Assembly (NCBI RefSeq): GCF_009363155.1
Contig: NZ_CP045302.1
Coordinates: 4,487,001-4,551,000, forward strand
Reading direction: 5' to 3'
Length of the DNA stretch: 64,000 nucleotides
Source of the DNA: Azotobacter salinestris
Lineage (GTDB): Bacteria; Pseudomonadota; Gammaproteobacteria; Pseudomonadales; Pseudomonadaceae
Below, piece after piece: positions 16,915 through 30,686 of this stretch (the first letter of the stretch is position 1; every line of letters starts with the position of its first letter). Both the position numbers and the translations under genes were made by a program. The notes under the pieces were generated by a model. That model did not search any database. It was not told the DNA's origin and worked only from the letters and a program-made list of their open reading frames with translations.

Positions 16915-17672
16915 ACGGGCTTGACGGTTGCCGCCGGCGGGCCGACAGGCTGCATTGGCACCGGCATGCGGTCGGTTGCGGCATGCTCCCGGTGTCCCGT
17001 CAGCCATGCCTGGTGAGGACCGGGGAAGGTCCAGAAACCGAACAGGATCACCAACAGACCACCAGCAATACGCACGTGCCGCTGGCGTAGCCAGGCGGTC
17101 AGGCGCTCGGCCGCCAGTCCGGTGGCGAGCAGTACTGGCCAGGTGCCGAGACCGAAGGCGAGCATCAGCAGCGCGCTATCCAGGGCGCTGCCCTGGCTCG
17201 CTGCCCAGAGCAGGGTGCTGTAGACCAGTCCGCAGGGCAGCCAGCCCCAGACTGCACCGAGCAGCAGGGCGCGGGGCAGGCTGTCGACCGGGAGCAGGCG
17301 GGAGGCAACCGGCTGGAGATGCCGCCAGAGTCGCTGGCCGAGAGCTTCGAGACGGGTCAGTCCGCTCCACCAGCCGGCCAGATACAGGCCCATCGCAATC
17401 AGCAGCAGGGCTGCGACGATGCGCAGGACCAGAGCGGCCGGGCTGTTGGCCAAGGCCCAGCCGCCCAGGCCGATCAGCAGGCCGGCGGCGGCATAGCTGA
17501 GGACTCGTCCGAGGTTGTAGGCGAGTAGCAGCCGCAGGCGGTGGCCCCGTTGCTCGGGCGGGATCGCCAGTGTCAGGGCGCCCATCAGGCCGCCGCACAT
17601 GCCCAGGCAATGCCCGCCGCCCAGCAGGCCCAGGATCGCGGCCGAAGCGAGCAGCGGGATCATTTCAGGCAC
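16911..17672 (-). CDS. TauE/SafE (DsbD_2)-type membrane protein of the cco cluster
   Basis: 253-residue polytopic membrane protein. The opening ILGLLGGGHCLGMCGGLMGAL carries a Cys pair (GHC-x3-C) typical of the DsbD_2/TauE-SafE proteins found next to ccoS in Pseudomonas; these are thought to move copper or reducing power during cbb3 assembly. GAVWGWLPCGLVYSTL is the second conserved block with a Cys. About six hydrophobic helices are visible, with a proline-rich tail (MPVPMQPVGPPAATVKPV). The start at 17672 overlaps ccoS by 8 nt; an internal ATG at 17663 would remove the overlap. Confidence 0.82.
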   Translation of the reverse strand: MPEMIPLLASAAILGLLGGGHCLGMCGGLMGALTLAIPPEQRGHRLRLLLAYNLGRVLSYAAAGLLIGLGGWALANSPAALVLRIVAALLLIAMGLYLAGWWSGLTRLEALGQRLWRHLQPVASRLLPVDSLPRALLLGAVWGWLPCGLVYSTLLWAASQGSALDSALLMLAFGLGTWPVLLATGLAAERLTAWLRQRHVRIAGGLLVILFGFWTFPGPHQAWLTGHREHAATDRMPVPMQPVGPPAATVKPV

Positions 17673-17892
17673 GGGGAGGCTCCTTGTCCTGGCCCTGCCC
17701 GGTTGGCTTGTCAGGATGTTCTGCCTCGGCCAGTCCGGCCTTGTGCGAGGGATCTTCGTCGTCGAAAAGGATGTTGTGCGCCGGGCTGTCGAGATCGTCG
17801 TACTGGCCGTTGTCGATAGCCCAGAAAAGCAGCCAGATGGCCAGGGCGACTACTATTACAGCGACCGGAATCATTACATAGAGCGCAGCCAT
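17665..17892 (-). CDS. ccoS: Cbb3 oxidase maturation protein CcoS
   Basis: 75-residue single-pass membrane protein needed for cofactor insertion into cbb3 oxidase. The hydrophobic N-terminus MAALYVMIPVAVIVVALAIW is followed by the family signature FWAIDNGQYDDLDSPAHNIL and LFDDE, then a hydrophilic tail longer than in many homologues. It begins 25 nt after ccoI and overlaps the next gene by 8 nt. Confidence 0.93.
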   Translation of the reverse strand: MAALYVMIPVAVIVVALAIWLLFWAIDNGQYDDLDSPAHNILFDDEDPSHKAGLAEAEHPDKPTGQGQDKEPPRA

Positions 17893-17917
17893 GTCGTGCT
17901 CCTGTTGTGCTGGCGGC

Positions 17918-20320
17918 TCAGGAGCCGCGGGTCAGCCGCAAGGCATTCAGGACCACCAGGAGGGAGCTCAGCGACATTCCAATCGCGGCCCAGAGCGGGG
18001 TGACCCAGCCGAGTGCGGCAAAGGGCAGAATCAGGCCATTGTACAGGCCGGCCCAGGTCAGGTTCTCGATGATGATGCGGCGTGTTCGGCGGGCGAGGGC
18101 GAAGGACTGTACCAGCGTTTCCAGCCGGTTGGACAGCAGGACGGCATCGGCGCTGGTCTTTGCCAAGTCGGTGGCCGAGCCCATGGCCACGCTGATGTCC
18201 GCGCCGGCCAGCACCGGAACGTCGTTCACCCCGTCGCCGAGCATCATGACGCGGTGTCCCTCGGCATGTAGCTGCCTGAGTACGCCGAGCTTCTCGTCCG
18301 GGGTCAGGCCGCCACGGGCATCGTCGATAGCCAACTGCCTGGCGACCTCGGCAACCATCGGCGAGCTATCGCCCGAGAGCAGCAGGGTTCGCCAGCCGCG
18401 TGCGCGACAGGCATCGAGCAGGGCGGAGGCGTCTTCGCGCAGGCGGTCGTCGAGCACCAGCCAGGCCAGTGGTCCCTGTCGGTCGCCCAGCAACAGCCAC
18501 TGGCCCTGTTCGCCGGGAATCGGTGGTGCTGGCTGGTCGTGGAGTGCGGCGACGAAGGTGGGCTGGCCAATGCGTAGCAGTCGGCCCTGGACGACTCCCT
18601 CCAGGCCTTGCCCGGGAGTGACATCGACCCGCTCGGCAGCCTGGGGCGCGCGGCCGAAGGCACGGGCGATCGGATGCTCGGAGCGGTTCTCCAGGGCAGC
18701 GGCCAGTGCCAGGCAGGCATCGCCGTCCACTTCGCGCAGGGGATGCACGGCGCTCAGGACCAGGCGTCCTTCGGTGAGGGTGCCCGTCTTGTCGAAGATC
18801 ACCGTGTCTATGCCGTTCAGGCCCTCCAGCACATGTCCGCGGGTCAGCAGCAGGCCCAGCCTGTGCAGAGTGCCGGTGGCCGCGGTGAGAGCAGTGGGGG
18901 TGGCCAGCGACAAGGCGCAGGGGCAGGTGGCGACGAGCAGGGCGAGTACTACCCAGAAGGCCCGCTCCGCATCGATCTGCCACCAGATCAGACCGACCAC
19001 CATGGCTGCGCCCAGCATGGCGAGCAGAAACCACTGGGCCACCCGATCGGCCAGTTCGGCGAGCCGGGGCTTGTCGGCCTGGGCGCGCTCGAGCAGGCGC
19101 ACGATGGAAGAGAGGCGAGTATCGTCGCCCAAGGCCTGAACCTCGATGGTCAGCGGGCCTTCCACGTTCAACGTTCCTGCAGTAACGGCATCGCCCGGGG
19201 TACGGGGTTGCGGCAGGTATTCGCCGGTCAGCAGCGACTCGTCGACACTGGACTGCCCCGCGATGATGCGGCCATCGGCCGGTAGAAGGTTGCCTGGCGG
19301 CACCAGCACGCGATCGCCCAGGTTGAGCTCCCTGAGCAGGATGCGTTCGCTGTGTCCTTCGTCATCGAGGCGCAGGCAGGAAGGGGGCAGCAGATTGACC
19401 AGTTGGGCCGTAGCCGCAGCAGTGCGTTCGCGGGCACGACGCTCGAGAAAGCGCCCGGCGAGGAGAAACAGGGCAAACATGCCGGCTGCATCGAAATAGA
19501 GTTCACCCTGGCCTGTCAGGGTCGACCAGATGCCGGCTGCATAGGCACCACCGATCGCCAGGCTGACGGAGACGTCCATGGTCAGGTGATGCGTGCGCAG
19601 GTCGCGCCAGGCGCCCTTGAAAAAGTCGATGCTGCTGTAGAAGACGATCGGCGTGGTGAGAATCAGACTGACCCAGCGGAGGATCTTGTCCATCCCTGCC
19701 GAGAGATCGAGGTTGAATTCCGGCCAGGTGGCCATGGTGGCCATCATCACCTGGAACCACAGCAGGCCGGCGACCCCCAGCTGCCTCAGCACGCGACGAT
19801 TCTCCCGGGCCAGATGCTCGGCGGCTCGGTCCGGCTGATAGGGGTGGGCGGCATAGCCGATCTGGCGCAATGTTTCGAGCAGGCGGCTCAGAGGCACCTG
19901 GCTGGCATTCCAGCGCACATGCAGGCGGTGGTTCGACAGATTGAGGCTGGCATCGGCAACGCCGTCCAGAGTGCGCAGGTGCTTTTCGATCAGCCAGCCG
20001 CAGGCAGCACAGCTGACGCCCTCGATCAGCAGGCAGGCAGTGCTCAGCTCGCCCTCGTGCTGGACGAAGGGCTGCTGTACATCGGCGCGATCGTAGAGTG
20101 CCAGTTCCTCGCTCAGTGCCTGGGGCAGGGCCTCGGGATTGGCGGCATTCTCGCTGCGATGCTTGTAGTAGCTTTCCAGGCCGCCGGCGACGATCGCTTC
20201 GGCCACGGCCTGGCAACCCGGGCAGCACATTGCACGGGGCTCGCCCAGTACGCGAGTCTGGAAGTGGCTGCCGGCAGGGACCGGCAGGCCACAGTGGTAG
20301 CAGGGGGTGAGGGTGGCCAT
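17918..20320 (-). CDS. ccoI: Cu-translocating P-type ATPase CcoI
   Basis: 800-residue copper-exporting P1B ATPase dedicated to cbb3 oxidase assembly. The N-terminus has a Cys-rich CYHCGLP and CCPGCQAV segment, then a heavy-metal domain with GVSCAACGW. The membrane motif is CPC (ATCPCALSLATP), the phosphorylation site DKTGTLTEG, the hinge GDGVNDVPVLAGADIS, and the TGE motif sits in LLTGEYLPQP. The extra N-terminal cysteines distinguish CcoI from housekeeping CopA. Encoded between ccoH and ccoS in the usual order. Confidence 0.96.
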   Translation of the reverse strand: MATLTPCYHCGLPVPAGSHFQTRVLGEPRAMCCPGCQAVAEAIVAGGLESYYKHRSENAANPEALPQALSEELALYDRADVQQPFVQHEGELSTACLLIEGVSCAACGWLIEKHLRTLDGVADASLNLSNHRLHVRWNASQVPLSRLLETLRQIGYAAHPYQPDRAAEHLARENRRVLRQLGVAGLLWFQVMMATMATWPEFNLDLSAGMDKILRWVSLILTTPIVFYSSIDFFKGAWRDLRTHHLTMDVSVSLAIGGAYAAGIWSTLTGQGELYFDAAGMFALFLLAGRFLERRARERTAAATAQLVNLLPPSCLRLDDEGHSERILLRELNLGDRVLVPPGNLLPADGRIIAGQSSVDESLLTGEYLPQPRTPGDAVTAGTLNVEGPLTIEVQALGDDTRLSSIVRLLERAQADKPRLAELADRVAQWFLLAMLGAAMVVGLIWWQIDAERAFWVVLALLVATCPCALSLATPTALTAATGTLHRLGLLLTRGHVLEGLNGIDTVIFDKTGTLTEGRLVLSAVHPLREVDGDACLALAAALENRSEHPIARAFGRAPQAAERVDVTPGQGLEGVVQGRLLRIGQPTFVAALHDQPAPPIPGEQGQWLLLGDRQGPLAWLVLDDRLREDASALLDACRARGWRTLLLSGDSSPMVAEVARQLAIDDARGGLTPDEKLGVLRQLHAEGHRVMMLGDGVNDVPVLAGADISVAMGSATDLAKTSADAVLLSNRLETLVQSFALARRTRRIIIENLTWAGLYNGLILPFAALGWVTPLWAAIGMSLSSLLVVLNALRLTRGS

Positions 20321-20392
20321 GGGGAGTGCCGAAATGCGGGATGAATGGTGGGAGCCTGGACAAGTCGACGGCAGAGCCTGCCGTCGACTTCT

Positions 20393-20896
20393 TTAGTCGC
20401 CCAGCTCGAGGGTGACGCCCGATTCGAGGTTCTCCTCCTCGAACAGGCGCCAGTCCTTTCCGCCTTCCTGGCCAAGGATCTCGACGAAGCGGCGTCCCTG
20501 CACCGCATCCTGCATCTGGCCCCTATAAAGGTCATCGGTCTGCGGCTGCAGCACGATGCGGCGGTCTTTTTCCACCTGGGTCGGCGAGATCAGGTTGAGC
20601 ACCAATTGCTGGGGGCGGCTGTTGCCGGTCAGCCTGATCTCGGCGATGCCGTCCTCCTCGTGGAGTACGAGCCGTGCCTGCATGCCCAGGCGACGAGCGA
20701 GGTGCTCCCGTTCCAGCGAAGTGTTGATGCCCTTGCCGGCATCGTAGTAGTTGTCCACTACCAGGCTGTCCGCCTCGCGGATGGAAATCACCAGCAGGCT
20801 GGTGCCCAGCACCACCGAGCAGAGAAGGATCGCGATGACGAACCAGGCCCAGAACTGCTTGTACCAGCGGCTGCTTTCACGGTTTGTCGGGTGCAT
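20393..20896 (-). CDS. ccoH: Cbb3 assembly protein FixH/CcoH
   Basis: 167-residue membrane-anchored protein required for stable cbb3 oxidase. One N-terminal transmembrane helix ([23 protein letters not shown]) follows a short cytoplasmic segment. The periplasmic part contains the family [13 protein letters not shown] motif and a beta-rich domain ([19 protein letters not shown]). It starts 12 nt after ccoG and precedes ccoI by 72 nt. Confidence 0.92.
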   Translation of the reverse strand: MHPTNRESSRWYKQFWAWFVIAILLCSVVLGTSLLVISIREADSLVVDNYYDAGKGINTSLEREHLARRLGMQARLVLHEEDGIAEIRLTGNSRPQQLVLNLISPTQVEKDRRIVLQPQTDDLYRGQMQDAVQGRRFVEILGQEGGKDWRLFEEENLESGVTLELGD

Positions 20897-20908
20897 GCGT
20901 TACCTTGG

Positions 20909-22321
20909 CTAGCGGACGCTGGGGCCGATGAAACGGCTTTCGGCGTCTTGGTGAATGCTCGGGTCGTCAGCGGACTGTATCCTGAAAACGATGTCGTTGG
21001 TGCTCGAAGGCAGCTTGTCCGGATCGAGGGATAGTTCCACCGGTATCGACAGAATTTCCCCGGCGCTGGCCCGCACTTCGCGCTGGCCTTCATAGATGAG
21101 GCCGTCGAGGCCTTCGGCGTCGATCACGAAGGTAAGGTCGCGCTGGGCCTTGTTCATGACCTTCAGGATGTAGACGTTCTCGATGCGGCCATCGTCATTC
21201 TCGCGGTAGAGCACCCGATCCTTCAGCACGTCCAGCTCGACCAGCGAGCGGTTGGATACGGCGTATCCGAACACGCTTGTCATGGCGATCAGCGCGATGG
21301 CATAGCCGACCAGGCGCGGACGCAGCAGGCGGGTCTTCTCGCCGGACAGCGTGTGTTCGGTGGTATAGCTGATCAGGCCCTTCGGATAGTTCATCTTTTC
21401 CATGATCGAATCGCAGGCGTCGATGCAGGCGGCACAGCCGATGCACTCGAACTGCAGGCCATTACGGATGTCGATTCCGGTGGGGCACACCTGGACGCAC
21501 ATGGTGCAGTCGATGCAATCGCCCAGACCCTGGGCCTTGTAGTCGATACCCTTCTTGCGCGGGCCGCGCTTTTCACCACGGTTCGGATCGTAGGAGACGA
21601 TCAGGGTGTCCTTGTCGAACATCACACTCTGAAAGCGTGCATAGGGGCACATGTAGACGCACACCTGTTCCCGGAGGAAGCCGGCGTTGCCATAGGTGGC
21701 CAGGGTGAAGAAGCCAATCCAGAACAGGGCCCAGCCTCCGACATCGAGGGTCAGCAGATCGGGCACCAACTGGCGAATGGGGGTGAAATAGCCGACGAAG
21801 GTGATTGCCGTAAGCAGGGCGACGCCCAGCCAGATGCCATGCTTGGCCATCCTGCGGAGGAGTTTCTGACCGCTCATCGGAGCCTTGTCCAGCTTCATGC
21901 GCTGGTTGCGGTCTCCTTCGGTGACCTTTTCCGCCCACATGTAGACCCAGGTGAAGACGCTCTGCGGGCAGGTATAGCCGCACCAGACGCGTCCGGCGAA
22001 AACGGTGACGAAAAACAGGCCGAAGGCACAGATGATGAGCAGCCAGGACAGGAGCATGAAGTCCTGTGGCCAGAAGGTGGCGCCGAAGATGTAGAACTTG
22101 CGTTCCGGCAGATCCCACCAGACGGCCTGGCGGCCATCCCAGTTCAACCAGACGGTGCCGAAAAAGAGAATGAAGAGAACCAGGCCACCGACGCGCCGCA
22201 GGTTGCGGTACAGGCCGGTGAAGGCGCGGGTGTAGATCTTTTCACGCTGGACATAGAGATCGACGTTGTCGCTGTCTTTGTCCGCTGGAGTAACGTCTTG
22301 GACGGGGATTTGCTCGCTCAT
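20909..22321 (-). CDS. ccoG: Cbb3 assembly ferredoxin-like protein CcoG
   Basis: 470-residue membrane protein (FixG/RdxA family) implicated in copper reduction for cbb3 assembly. N-terminal helices carry GRVWCGYTCPQSVFTW and EQVCVYMCPYARFQ. Two [4Fe-4S] motifs follow (CIDCTMCVQVCP and CIGCAACIDACD), and the C-terminus is a periplasmic FixG Ig-like domain (KVMNKAQRDLTFVIDAEGL). The ATG at 22321 is chosen over a TTG one codon upstream. It lies 129 nt after ccoP. Confidence 0.95.
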   Translation of the reverse strand: MSEQIPVQDVTPADKDSDNVDLYVQREKIYTRAFTGLYRNLRRVGGLVLFILFFGTVWLNWDGRQAVWWDLPERKFYIFGATFWPQDFMLLSWLLIICAFGLFFVTVFAGRVWCGYTCPQSVFTWVYMWAEKVTEGDRNQRMKLDKAPMSGQKLLRRMAKHGIWLGVALLTAITFVGYFTPIRQLVPDLLTLDVGGWALFWIGFFTLATYGNAGFLREQVCVYMCPYARFQSVMFDKDTLIVSYDPNRGEKRGPRKKGIDYKAQGLGDCIDCTMCVQVCPTGIDIRNGLQFECIGCAACIDACDSIMEKMNYPKGLISYTTEHTLSGEKTRLLRPRLVGYAIALIAMTSVFGYAVSNRSLVELDVLKDRVLYRENDDGRIENVYILKVMNKAQRDLTFVIDAEGLDGLIYEGQREVRASAGEILSIPVELSLDPDKLPSSTNDIVFRIQSADDPSIHQDAESRFIGPSVR

Positions 22322-22417
22322 CAATGCTTACCACGGCGTTGGAGGGTGATCCGGCCGATGGGCTACCGGCCGTGATCAGTTTACCTTTTGGTAGATTGTA
22401 GACCTGGCGAGTCGGAT

Positions 22418-22444
22418 GCAGGTGCGACCGCTGGTCGCGCCTGC
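22418..22444 (-). other. Stem-loop between ccoP and ccoG
   Basis: GCAGGTGCGACC-GCT-GGTCGCGCCTGC forms a 12-bp hairpin with one wobble, 7 nt past the ccoP stop. There is no U-tract. It could protect or attenuate the ccoNOQP message before ccoG. Confidence 0.45.
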
Positions 22445-22450
22445 AGGCGA

Positions 22451-23380
22451 TCATTTCTCCGTGGCTTTGTTCGACAGGCTATACACGTAGGCGGCTACCA
22501 GGTGGGCCTTGTCGTTGCCCAGGAAGTCCTTGTGGGCTGGCATGTTGCCATTGCGCCCATGGCGCAGGGTCTGCTGAACCTGGGCGAAGCTGGATCCGTA
22601 GAGCCATACGCGGTCGGTCAGGTTGGGCGCGCCCATGGCCTGAACGCCCTTGCCCTCGGGGCCATGGCAGACCACACAGTTGGCCTGGAAGATCTTCTGG
22701 CCTTCGGCCAGGTTGACTTCGACGCCTTCCGGAGCCTTGAGACTGGCGAGGCTGCGTACATAGGCGGCAGTGTTCTTGATGCCTTCCTCGCCGATCACGT
22801 CCTTCCAGGCCGGCATGGCTGCCTTGCGGCCTTCCATGATGCTGGTCTTGATGGTTTCCGGCTCGCCGCCATACAGCCAGTCGTGGTCCGTCAGGTTGGG
22901 AAAGCCGTAGGCGCCCTTGGCGTCGGAGCCATGGCACACGGAGCAGTTGGAGGCAAAGATGCGGCCGCCCATCTTCAGGGCCTGATCCTGTTTGGCAACT
23001 TCCTCGATCGGCATGGCGGCGTATTTCTGGAACAGCGGGCCGTACTGGTCGTCGGCCTTGGCCATTTCCTTCTGGTACTGGTTGGCGCCGGTCCAGCCTT
23101 CTTCATAGCCAGGCAGCACGCCTTTCCAGTTGCCCAGACCCGGATAGAGGATCAGATAGCCGACCGCGAAGATCACGGTGCCGAGGAACAGCCAGAACCA
23201 CCACTTGGGCAGCGGGTTGTCATATTCCTCGATCCCATCGAAGGAGTGCCCCATGGTCTGGTCGGTGCTGCCCTTGCGTTCGCCCTTGCGGGTCGCGAAA
23301 AGCAGCCAGGTAACGGCGACGATGGTCCCGAGGGTCAGCAGGGTGATGTACGAACTCCAGAATGAAGTCAATGAAGTCAT
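22451..23380 (-). CDS. ccoP: Cbb3 cytochrome c oxidase subunit III (dihaem CcoP)
   Basis: 309-residue membrane-anchored dihaem cytochrome c that feeds electrons to CcoO/CcoN. Two N-terminal hydrophobic helices are followed by two CxxCH haem sites (CSVCH and CVVCH), each in a cytochrome c fold with downstream [10 protein letters not shown] and [10 protein letters not shown] Met-ligand motifs. It overlaps ccoQ by 4 nt. Confidence 0.96.
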   Translation of the reverse strand: MTSLTSFWSSYITLLTLGTIVAVTWLLFATRKGERKGSTDQTMGHSFDGIEEYDNPLPKWWFWLFLGTVIFAVGYLILYPGLGNWKGVLPGYEEGWTGANQYQKEMAKADDQYGPLFQKYAAMPIEEVAKQDQALKMGGRIFASNCSVCHGSDAKGAYGFPNLTDHDWLYGGEPETIKTSIMEGRKAAMPAWKDVIGEEGIKNTAAYVRSLASLKAPEGVEVNLAEGQKIFQANCVVCHGPEGKGVQAMGAPNLTDRVWLYGSSFAQVQQTLRHGRNGNMPAHKDFLGNDKAHLVAAYVYSLSNKATEK

Positions 23381-23562
23381 TCGTTCTTGCTCCTAGAAGC
23401 TTTGTCGTCACGCTTCTCGGATTCGGGCTCGTCGGCGAAGGGCAGGTTGGCGGCTTCGTCAAAGCTCTTTTTGCGTTTGCTGCTGAAGACCCAGATCAGC
23501 ATTCCCACGAAGGCGATCAGCACCAGAGCGGTGCCCAGTCCGCGAAGAGTCCCGATATCCAT
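23377..23562 (-). CDS. ccoQ: Cbb3 oxidase subunit IV CcoQ
   Basis: 61-residue single-pass subunit that stabilises the cbb3 complex. [26 protein letters not shown] is the transmembrane part, followed by the typical [20 protein letters not shown] tail. It starts 6 nt after ccoO and overlaps ccoP by 4 nt, so translation is coupled. Confidence 0.95.
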   Translation of the reverse strand: MDIGTLRGLGTALVLIAFVGMLIWVFSSKRKKSFDEAANLPFADEPESEKRDDKASRSKNE

Positions 23563-23568
23563 GATGCG

Positions 23569-24176
23569 TTACCGTTTGGTTTTGATGGAGGTGCCGAGAA
23601 CCTGGAGATAGGCCACCAGAGCATCCATTTCGGTCTTGCCCTTGACCGACTCCCGGGCACCGGCGATGTCCTTGTCGGTGTAGGGCACGCCGAGGGTGCG
23701 CATGGCTTCCATCTTGTCGGCCGTCTTCTCGCCGGTCAGCTTGTTCTCGACCAGCCAGGGATAGGCGGGCATCTTTGATTCCGGCACCACGTTGCGCGGG
23801 TTATAAAGGTGCGCGCGGTGCCAGTCGTCGGAGTAGCGGCCGCCTACGCGGGCCAGATCGGGACCGGTGCGCTTGGAGCCCCACAGGAACGGATGGTCCC
23901 AGACGCTCTCGCCGGCAACCGAGTAGTGACCATAACGCTCGGTTTCGGCACGGAACGGGCGAACCATCTGCGAGTGGCAGCTGACGCAGCCCTCCTTGAT
24001 GTAGATGTCGCGTCCCTCCAGTTGCAGGGCGGTATAGGGCTTCATGCCCTCTACCGGCTCGTTGACGACGTCCTGGAAGAACAGCGGAACGATCTGGGTC
24101 AGGCCGCCGATACTGACGGCGGCGACCATGAACAGGCCCAGCAGGCCGATGTTCTTTTCGAGTACTTCGTGCTTCA

Positions 24177-24177
<1 letters not shown>
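23569..24177 (-). CDS. ccoO: Cbb3 cytochrome c oxidase subunit II (monohaem CcoO)
   Basis: 202-residue membrane-anchored monohaem cytochrome c. One N-terminal helix ([18 protein letters not shown]) is followed by [13 protein letters not shown], the haem site, and later KMPAYPWL supplies the Met ligand. Its ATG shares one base with the ccoN stop (TAATG). Confidence 0.96.
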
Positions 24178-25799
<1,622 letters not shown>

Positions 25800-25983
25800 T
25801 CAATGCGCCATTGTCTCAAAATTATTTCGGAAAGTTTAGATAGCGGAAGTCCAATCAAGAGATCGGGCGGTCCGTGGTGCGAGGTCGTATCGCACTTCGA
25901 GGGGGATCTGCCCCTCTGTGGCGGGCTATGTGTCATGCTCAGGCTTCATCAGGAAAAATTGGGCGTTTCAAAGCGGGGAAAGG

Positions 25984-26685
25984 ATGGTGAATGAGCAAGG
26001 TGTCTGTATTGACGTAGATCAATGCCCGCAGGACGCTAATGGGATTGGGCAATGGCTGTGGAACGGTCCGGCGCCGGCCGAATCGCATGCCTGCCTGGTC
26101 CTGGCTCACGGCGCCGGATCTCCGATGGACAGCGAGTTCATGACGGGGATGGCCGAGCGCCTCGCTGCCCGCGGGATTTCCGTGGTGCGCTTCGAGTTTC
26201 CCTACATGGCGGCGCAGCGGCGGGGAACTGGCAGACGCCCTCCCGATCGGCAGGCACGCTTGCTGGACTGTTGGCGCGCGATATATTCCCTGTTGCGCCG
26301 GGAGATATCCAAGCCTTTGGCGATCGGCGGCAAGTCAATGGGCGGACGCATGGCAAGTCTGCTGGCGGACGAGCTTGAGGCCCAGGCGCTTGTCTGTCTG
26401 GGTTATCCCTTTTATCCCGCAGGCAAGGCAGACAGGCCGAGAACGGCTCACCTGGCTACGCTCAGGACACCGACTCTGATTGTGCAGGGGGAGCGTGATG
26501 CCATGGGCAGCCGGGAGAGGGTCAGGGGATATTCCTTGTCTCCGGCAATATGTCTTCAGTGGTTGGCGGCAGCCGATCATGATCTGAAGCCACTCAGGGC
26601 TTCAGGTTTTACCCATGAACACCATCTCGATACTGCTGCAAATATGGTCGCAGACTTCCTGCAATCCTTCGGTCGGCATCGCTGA
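25984..26685 (+). CDS. Alpha/beta hydrolase (KANL3/Tex30 family)
   Basis: 233-residue cytosolic alpha/beta hydrolase of unknown substrate. Motifs are LVLAHGAGSPMDSEFM (oxyanion region), VVRFEFPYMAQRR-like residues, the nucleophile elbow GGKSMGGRMAS, and a late His in AADHDLKPL. Divergent from ccoN, as in Pseudomonas genomes. The only usable start upstream of the conserved domain is the ATG at 25984, which places a consensus FNR box inside codons 9-13; the residues it encodes (IDVDQ) are outside the conserved fold. Confidence 0.82.
   Translation: MVNEQGVCIDVDQCPQDANGIGQWLWNGPAPAESHACLVLAHGAGSPMDSEFMTGMAERLAARGISVVRFEFPYMAAQRRGTGRRPPDRQARLLDCWRAIYSLLRREISKPLAIGGKSMGGRMASLLADELEAQALVCLGYPFYPAGKADRPRTAHLATLRTPTLIVQGERDAMGSRERVRGYSLSPAICLQWLAAADHDLKPLRASGFTHEHHLDTAANMVADFLQSFGRHR
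26009..26022. promoter_or_regulatory. FNR/ANR-type box inside the 5' end of the hydrolase gene
   Basis: TTGACGTAGATCAA fits the FNR consensus with one mismatch. It lies about 393-406 nt upstream of the ccoN ATG and 25 nt inside the divergent hydrolase ORF. It may control ccoN from a distance, or act as a roadblock for the hydrolase. Confidence 0.55.
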
Positions 26686-27484
26686 TATCTTTTTGCTACC
26701 GTTTTATATTGCCGATATCGGTGGCATATTGCTTCGATAAATCCTGCCATTCAGTATGGCTATTTGCCGCGCAAGAAGGTGAATTGGCCTTTATTCTCGA
26801 TGGGGGCTACCGTTTCGCTTGGATAGCTTGTGTCTGATTCGGCTCAATGGAGCAAATGCTGAATTTCGGGAATTGTTTGCTGGCATTTTGGTCATGTCAT
26901 CGCTGATGGCGCTTGGGTTGGTTGGGGGCGAATAACCGTCCTCTGCTTGCCCATTTACATGTCATCTTGCCATATCAGTCATTGCCTGGCGGAAAGGGTA
27001 GAGATGGGGTCGTGATGTGCCAAGTAAGGGGCTGCTGCAAGCAGCCATGAGCCTGGCGGAGAGGCAAGGGACAGGTGGTTGCAGCATGCAGGTCCTTCGA
27101 TAACCGCAAGGCGAAGGGAAACGGACTGCGTTACAGTTATGAATATGTGAATATTTTTAGATATATAAATATTTCTTTTTCAAATAAACAATTGCTCGAA
27201 ATCAGCTTGTGCCCTTGCTCGCGCATTACATTGACCATTGTTTCGGCGCTGAGTTGCACGGGGTTGCCGGCAAGTGCGCAAGACGCATCATCGCTTGGTC
27301 TGTTTGCCGGGGCTGCTGTGGCTTGTGCGAGGGGTTGAGGGGGCGGGACCAGGGCTATGTCTCCAGCGTTCCGGTCCACTCCTTGCGGGGGTATGGAGCG
27401 AAGCTTTTCGTCTGCCAATGGTGGCAGGGCTCACTGCCGTCTGGCTCAGCCAGGCGGCATGCAAAACGATGTTCAGGAGGCGCT
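26686..27484. other. 799-nt gap without a convincing gene
   Basis: Contains a CCGATATCGG palindrome (26713-26722) and a distinct AT-rich island (about 27130-27195: runs such as AATATTTTTAGATATATAAA). The AT-rich island could be a promoter or MvaT/H-NS-type silencing site for the exported-protein gene downstream. Readings through 27075-27338 look signal-peptide-like near the end but lack a continuing domain. Confidence 0.5.
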
Positions 27485-27819
27485 ATGGATTGGCATTCAA
27501 TCCTCAGGAAGAAGAGGGTACGCGCTGTAGTACCCATCACGGGCCTGGCCTGCTGCTGGCTGCTGCTCAATGCAGTGGCCGCGGAAGGCGGGCGCATGGC
27601 CATGAGCGAAAGCCCGGTGAGGCAGTACAAGAGTGCCGGACACGTCAGTGTCGATCTGCTCGGTGCTGGCGCCGACCGGCAATGGGCATCCTATCCGCAA
27701 TGGGAGGGAGCGGCTTCCAGCGGGACCGCGGGGCAGCCGGTACAGACCTACTGTCTGAGTACCTTGGAGTCGACACTGCATCCGATTGCCCGTCTGAAGG
27801 GGAGACCTGTATGGCGCTT

Positions 27820-27823
<4 letters not shown>
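27485..27823 (+). CDS. Small exported protein of unknown function
   Basis: 112 residues; not recognised. CAGGAGGCGCT precedes the ATG at 27485. It starts [20 protein letters not shown] and continues [13 protein letters not shown]: a basic n-region, hydrophobic core and likely signal-peptidase cleavage near residue 34, or a lipobox-like LACC if processed as a lipoprotein. The mature part has one Cys (TYCLSTLE) and no known motif. It converges on acnA, overlapping its stop by 4 nt. An earlier in-frame start (27209) lacks a good ribosome-binding site. Confidence 0.6.
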
Positions 27824-30507
<2,684 letters not shown>

Positions 30508-30686
30508 CGGGGGGTTCTCCGGGAATGTTCGGCGGGGCAGGCTTCTTGATGGACTAGTGTTCCAAGCTAGTCCCGCCGGCCGGGACGTGCCAGTCGAGGG
30601 GATTGCCGGGAAGGCCTACCGCCGTCGAATTGGCTATCATGCGCGGCCCTGAAGGCGATCGGATGTCTCGAGGAAAAATACCGACC

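Noticed and set aside
26713-26745. Possible sigma-54 promoter (GGTGGCATATTGCTT)
   Set aside because: The GG-to-GC spacing is 8 nt instead of 12, so it does not fit a -24/-12 promoter.
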